Assembly (NCBI RefSeq): GCF_039830145.1 | Contig: NZ_CP156082.1 | Span: forward strand, 948,001-1,012,000 | DNA length: 64,000 nt | Direction: 5' to 3' | DNA from: Croceibacterium sp. TMG7-5b_MA50 | GTDB taxonomy: Bacteria; Pseudomonadota; Alphaproteobacteria; Sphingomonadales; Sphingomonadaceae | Notes under the pieces: model-generated | The model's input: the letters and a program-made list of their open reading frames with translations, nothing else | What the model was told of the DNA's origin: nothing | Databases searched by the model: none | Shown here: positions 60,723 to 64,000 of the stretch, piece after piece | Layout: the number at the start of each line of letters is the position of its first letter | Position numbering within the stretch: the stretch's first letter is position 1 | Made by a program: the position numbers and the translations under genes

Positions 60723-62036
60723 ATGCCAGCAGCGCGCTTCACACGCGATGCCGCCCGTGGCACCCACCGCGGCATGGCGGGCAACAACGTGACCACCTCT
60801 GCTTCGGAACGGCTCCTGCCGCTCGACATCATGCGCGGGCTGGCGGTGCTCGGGATCTTTTCGGTCAACATCGTCGGCATGGCGATGATCGAGGAGGCGT
60901 ATTTCTACCCCCCGGCCTTCGGCTTCGGCATGGTGGCCGATCGGGTCATGTGGGCCCTCAACTTCATCCTGGTGGATGGCAAGCTGCGGGCGCTGTTCTC
61001 CATCCTGTTCGGCGCATCGGTGGTGCTGGTGTGCGAACGGGCGGTGGCGGCCGGTCGGCAACCGTGGCGGGTGCACTATCCGCGCATGGCCGTGCTGCTA
61101 TGTTTCGGCCTCCTGCACTTCTACCTGCTCCTTTGGGGTGACATCCTCGCCAATTATGCCCTGGTCGGCAGCATCGCTTTCTTCTGCTGGCGCCTCTCCG
61201 CCGAACGGCTGCTGGTCATGGCGATCATCGCGCTGGCGCTGCACAACGCCCCGGCCGTGGCCTATGCCGAGCAATTGCGGGTAGCACAGGTCATGGAGGC
61301 GCCAAACGCACCTGCCGATGATCGCAATCGCATTGCCCGATGGCGCGCTTCGCTGATCCCGCAACCGGCGGATCTGGCCGCTGCGAAGGCCGCCCATCGA
61401 TCGGTCGCGGCGCATGCCCGCTACATGCTGCGGGAAGACCCATACCGCCCATTGCAGAGCGTCATCGGCTATGGCGTGGAAAGCCTCGGCCTGATGCTGC
61501 TGGGCATGGCGGCATATCGTTCGGGTTTCCTGACGGGCCGATGGACGCGCAGGCGCTACCTGCAGGTCGGTCTTGCCTGCGCTGGCGCCAGCCTGCTGTA
61601 TTTCGGCATGGCGGCCGCCGCTATCCTGCGCGCCGGCTTCGATCCGTTCACCTATATGCCGCTGGCGCAATACTGGGCGGGGCCGATGCGTCCGATCGGC
61701 GCCATCGGCTACGCGGCCCTGGTGATCCTGCTTGTTCCCGTCGGCGGGGCGGTCGCCCGCCGGCTTGCGGCTGCGGGCAGGATGGCGTTCAGCAATTACC
61801 TCGGCGCGACGCTGCTGGGCGTCCTGCTGTTCAACGGTTTCGGGTTGCAACTCTACGGCACATTGTCCCGGGCAGAGGTGTGGCTGTTCGTGCCGCCGGT
61901 CTGGGCATTGATGCTGTGGTGGTCATCCTGGTGGTTGGCGCGTTTCCGCCATGGTCCGCTGGAATGGGTCTGGCGCAGCCTGGCGCGGTGGCGTTTCGAG
62001 CCATTGCGGCAGGCGGAAAGGGCGAGCGATGGCTGA
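60723..62036 (+). CDS. DUF418 family membrane protein
   Basis: 437 residues with about ten transmembrane segments. RLLPLDIMRGLAVLGIFSVNI near the start, LFSILFGASVVL, and a C-terminal DUF418 domain ending SNYLGATLLGVLLF. Family members resemble YeiB; the role is unknown, possibly transport. The start is uncertain: ATG at 60723 or 60774, neither with a strong ribosome site. It follows the PAS gene by 14 bases and overlaps the next gene by 8. Confidence 0.85.
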   Translation: MPAARFTRDAARGTHRGMAGNNVTTSASERLLPLDIMRGLAVLGIFSVNIVGMAMIEEAYFYPPAFGFGMVADRVMWALNFILVDGKLRALFSILFGASVVLVCERAVAAGRQPWRVHYPRMAVLLCFGLLHFYLLLWGDILANYALVGSIAFFCWRLSAERLLVMAIIALALHNAPAVAYAEQLRVAQVMEAPNAPADDRNRIARWRASLIPQPADLAAAKAAHRSVAAHARYMLREDPYRPLQSVIGYGVESLGLMLLGMAAYRSGFLTGRWTRRRYLQVGLACAGASLLYFGMAAAAILRAGFDPFTYMPLAQYWAGPMRPIGAIGYAALVILLVPVGGAVARRLAAAGRMAFSNYLGATLLGVLLFNGFGLQLYGTLSRAEVWLFVPPVWALMLWWSSWWLARFRHGPLEWVWRSLARWRFEPLRQAERASDG

Positions 62037-62619
62037 CCGGATATTGATCTTCTACGGCTCCTACCGGCGTGATCGGCAGGGCATTCGGCTGGCGGAATGG
62101 CTGGTGCGCGCCTTTGCCGCACGTAGGGCCGCGGCCGAACTGATCGACGCGCAGGCTGTCGGGCTGCCCATGCTCGACCGTATGTACAAGGAATACCCTG
62201 CTGGGGAGGCGCCGCCCACGCTGGAAGCGCTGGCCGGCAAGATCAAGGGCGCCGATGCCTTCGTGTTCGTCGCGGGCGAATACAATTGGGGTGTGCAGCC
62301 CGGCCTCAAGAACCTGACCGACCATTTCCTTGAAGAATGGTTCTGGCGCCCGGCGGCGATCGCCAGCTATTCGGCCGGGCGCCTTGCCGGTGCGAGAGCA
62401 GGCCTGGCCTGGCATGGCACCTTGTCCGAAATGGGCATGGTGGTCGTTTCCAGCACGCTGGCCGTCGGCGGGATCGGTCAGGCGATCAATGCCGATGGCG
62501 AACCTGTTGGCGATGGCGGAGCGGCACTCACGCGCTCCTTTCCACGCTTCGCGGACGATCTGGCATGGTGGACGCAGGCTGCACGGTCGCAGCGGGAGAC
62601 AACACCCCCGCCCTACTGA
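62029..62619 (+). CDS. NADPH-dependent FMN reductase-like protein
   Basis: 196 residues. Flavodoxin-like fold with the FMN phosphate loop in FYGSYRRDRQGI and the family loop AGEYNWGVQPGLKNLTDHF. Probably a quinone, azo or chromate reductase using NAD(P)H; the substrate is not predictable. It overlaps DUF418 by 8 bases (ATG within), indicating translational coupling with it. It converges on serB. Confidence 0.88.
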   Translation: MADRILIFYGSYRRDRQGIRLAEWLVRAFAARRAAAELIDAQAVGLPMLDRMYKEYPAGEAPPTLEALAGKIKGADAFVFVAGEYNWGVQPGLKNLTDHFLEEWFWRPAAIASYSAGRLAGARAGLAWHGTLSEMGMVVVSSTLAVGGIGQAINADGEPVGDGGAALTRSFPRFADDLAWWTQAARSQRETTPPPY

Positions 62620-62622
62620 TCG

Positions 62623-63543
62623 CTACCCGGCGACCCATTCATGCTCGGGTATGCCCATCAGCTTCAGCAGGGCCGTGAGCTCGCCCCGTTCCACCCACCC
62701 GTTCGCCGCCTCACGGGCGGCCGGCTTTGCCCGATATGCGATGCCGTAGGTCGCGGTACGCAGCATGGGTATGTCGTTGGCGCCGTCGCCGGCCGCCATG
62801 GAAACGGCCTGCTCGCCCAGCAGCGACAGTTCCTCCCGCAATGTCCGCTCCTTGCTGGCGGCGTCGGCGATCGGGCCGGCCAGCTTTCCGTCCAGCCGGC
62901 CTTCGGCCACGGACAACCGGTTGCCGACGACCCGGTCGAAGCCGAGCTGTTCCGCCACATGGTCAGCGAAGTGGTGGAAACCGCCGGTCACCAGCACCGT
63001 ACGGCAGCCACGATGGCGAAGGGTGGCCACCAGCACACGGGCACCCGGGACGGGATGGATGCGGGTGTCGAGGCAGGTGCCGATCGCTGTCTCCTCGAGC
63101 CCGGCCAGCAGGCCGACCCGCTCGTGCAGCGCGGCGGCGAAGTCCAGTTCGCCCTGCATGGCACGTTCGGTGATTGCGGCGACCTGGTCCTTCAACCCGG
63201 CGAAGTCGGCCAGCTCGTCGATACACTCCTGACCGATCATGGTGCTGTCCATGTCGGACACGAACAGATCGGGGACGCGGATCTCCTCGCGCGCGATGAT
63301 GGCGTCACTCGGATCGAAATGGTCGCGGATCACCGTTTTTAACGTCGGCAGGTCATTGCCCGGCAGCATCAGCTCCAGCACGTCGCTCCAATGGTCCAGC
63401 AGGCTGGCGCCGGCGAGCGCCAGGCCCTTGTCGGCCAGCGCCGCCGCTGCGGCATCGAGGCGCCTGTCGAGTGTGGCAGGGTCTGCTATGAGCCGGGCAA
63501 TGAGCAAGAAAATGTCTCCGGGTGCGCGAAAGGTGGCGCTCAT
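62623..63543 (-). CDS. serB: Phosphoserine phosphatase
   Basis: Last step of serine synthesis. HAD enzyme with the nucleophile in [11 protein letters not shown], the Ser/Thr motif in [11 protein letters not shown] and the [10 protein letters not shown] motif. About 306 residues from the ATG at 63543; a TTG at 63507 follows ggag at good spacing and is a serious alternative start. An ACT-like N-terminal part precedes the HAD domain. The 5' end overlaps the divergent miaA gene whichever start is used. Confidence 0.93.
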   Translation of the reverse strand: MSATFRAPGDIFLLIARLIADPATLDRRLDAAAAALADKGLALAGASLLDHWSDVLELMLPGNDLPTLKTVIRDHFDPSDAIIAREEIRVPDLFVSDMDSTMIGQECIDELADFAGLKDQVAAITERAMQGELDFAAALHERVGLLAGLEETAIGTCLDTRIHPVPGARVLVATLRHRGCRTVLVTGGFHHFADHVAEQLGFDRVVGNRLSVAEGRLDGKLAGPIADAASKERTLREELSLLGEQAVSMAAGDGANDIPMLRTATYGIAYRAKPAAREAANGWVERGELTALLKLMGIPEHEWVAG

Positions 63544-64000
63544 CGCAGGGCCGACCGCCAGCGGCAAGAGCGATCTGGCCGTGCGACTGGCCCTGGCGGT
63601 GGAGCCGGCCGGGTGCCCTGCCCGCGTGATCAACGCTGACAGCGCGCAGGTCTACCGCGACCTTGCGGTGCTGAGCGCGCGGCCGACCACGGCGGAGATG
63701 CAGGGGGTCGATCATCGTCTGTTCGGCGCGTGGGATGGCGCGGACGCCTGCTCGGCGGCGGACTGGGCTGAGGCGGCCAAGCAGGAAATTGCCGCGGCGC
63801 ACGCCGATGGTGCGCTCCCGATCCTGGTGGGCGGCACAGGTCTGTACCTGCGCACCCTGCTTGACGGCATTGCCCCTGTTCCGGCGATTGACCCGGAAGT
63901 GCGGGCCGCGGTGCGGGCGATGCCCCCTGCCGGCGCTTACGCCGCCTTGCAGCAGGAGGATGCCGACCGCGCGGCGCTGCTCAATGCGGGTGACAGTCAA
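63488..64000 (+). CDS. miaA: tRNA dimethylallyltransferase (N-terminal part, cut by window edge)
   Basis: Transfers dimethylallyl to A37 of tRNAs reading UNN codons. The frame is open to the right edge. Visible motifs: P-loop [16 protein letters not shown], then [24 protein letters not shown] and [18 protein letters not shown] favour the ATG at 63488, preceded by aggg; in-frame ATGs at 63500 and 63512 are alternatives. Read divergently from, and overlapping, serB at the 5' end. Confidence 0.92.
   Translation, partial: MSRAMSKKMSPGARKVALIAGPTASGKSDLAVRLALAVEPAGCPARVINADSAQVYRDLAVLSARPTTAEMQGVDHRLFGAWDGADACSAADWAEAAKQEIAAAHADGALPILVGGTGLYLRTLLDGIAPVPAIDPEVRAAVRAMPPAGAYAALQQEDADRAALLNAGDSQ

Overview
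This 64 kb window is a GC-rich, densely packed chromosomal segment of an alphaproteobacterium, most likely a sphingomonad (Sphingomonadaceae or Erythrobacteraceae). I base this on family content and on three sequence signs: a PhaR repressor, a 'vgr-related' protein of the kind seen in sphingomonads, and an alphaproteobacterial sigma-32 promoter (CTTG-N17-CTTATAT) before dnaK. This is inference from family knowledge; no database was searched. I see no IS element, prophage, CRISPR array, integron or rRNA, and base composition looks even throughout. It reads as core chromosome with a few accessory inserts.

Layout. 1-3.3 kb (minus): cell-wall and nucleotide genes mltB, dacC, tmk and the start of holB, in an overlapping chain. 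3.4-6.5 kb: tRNA-Ser(UGA), glycogen phosphorylase and a stand-alone receiver protein. 6.5-10.3 kb (minus): pyruvate dehydrogenase E2, a thioesterase, a small membrane protein and lipoamide dehydrogenase. 10.4-16.6 kb: a stress protein, a cupin, a DUF4287 protein, RNase R, an MFS exporter and an Nramp transporter. 16.6-27.1 kb (minus): dnaK, dnaJ, radA, cvpA, an IscU-like protein, an MFS symporter, alr, phaR and an archaeal/eukaryal-type proS. 27.2-28.2 kb: a PCu(A)C copper chaperone and a vgr-related protein that appears to start at CTG. 28.3-28.9 kb: two related glycine-zipper lipoproteins.

29-41 kb: hrcA-grpE (minus) diverges from the coupled plus-strand run rph-rdgB-hemW-xerC. Then come dedA, gshB, yraN and rsmI (minus), followed by a PBP-activator lipoprotein, parE and rpsD (plus). 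41-52.9 kb: chorismate mutase, a frameshifted S9 peptidase, tgt, a DUF481 protein, a YadGH-like ABC exporter, a glycosyltransferase-GtrA fusion, a VOC protein, queA, a cyclophilin, coaD, ispA and xseB. 53-64 kb: purL, a trimeric autotransporter adhesin of about 1,430 residues, a regulator joining a Phd/YefM-like domain to PAS domains, a DUF418 membrane protein, an FMN reductase, serB and the start of miaA.

I did not find one large undescribed system. The strongest oddities are: (1) a Tgt whose three zinc cysteines are all replaced while catalytic residues are kept; (2) the Phd/YefM-PAS fusion with no toxin partner, divergent from the adhesin; (3) a one-base frameshift in the S9 peptidase; (4) a CTG start inside a CTGA stop/start overlap; (5) several operator-like or structured non-coding elements before phaR, glgP and rpsD and between the adhesin and the PAS regulator; (6) an IscU-like protein lacking the third cluster cysteine.
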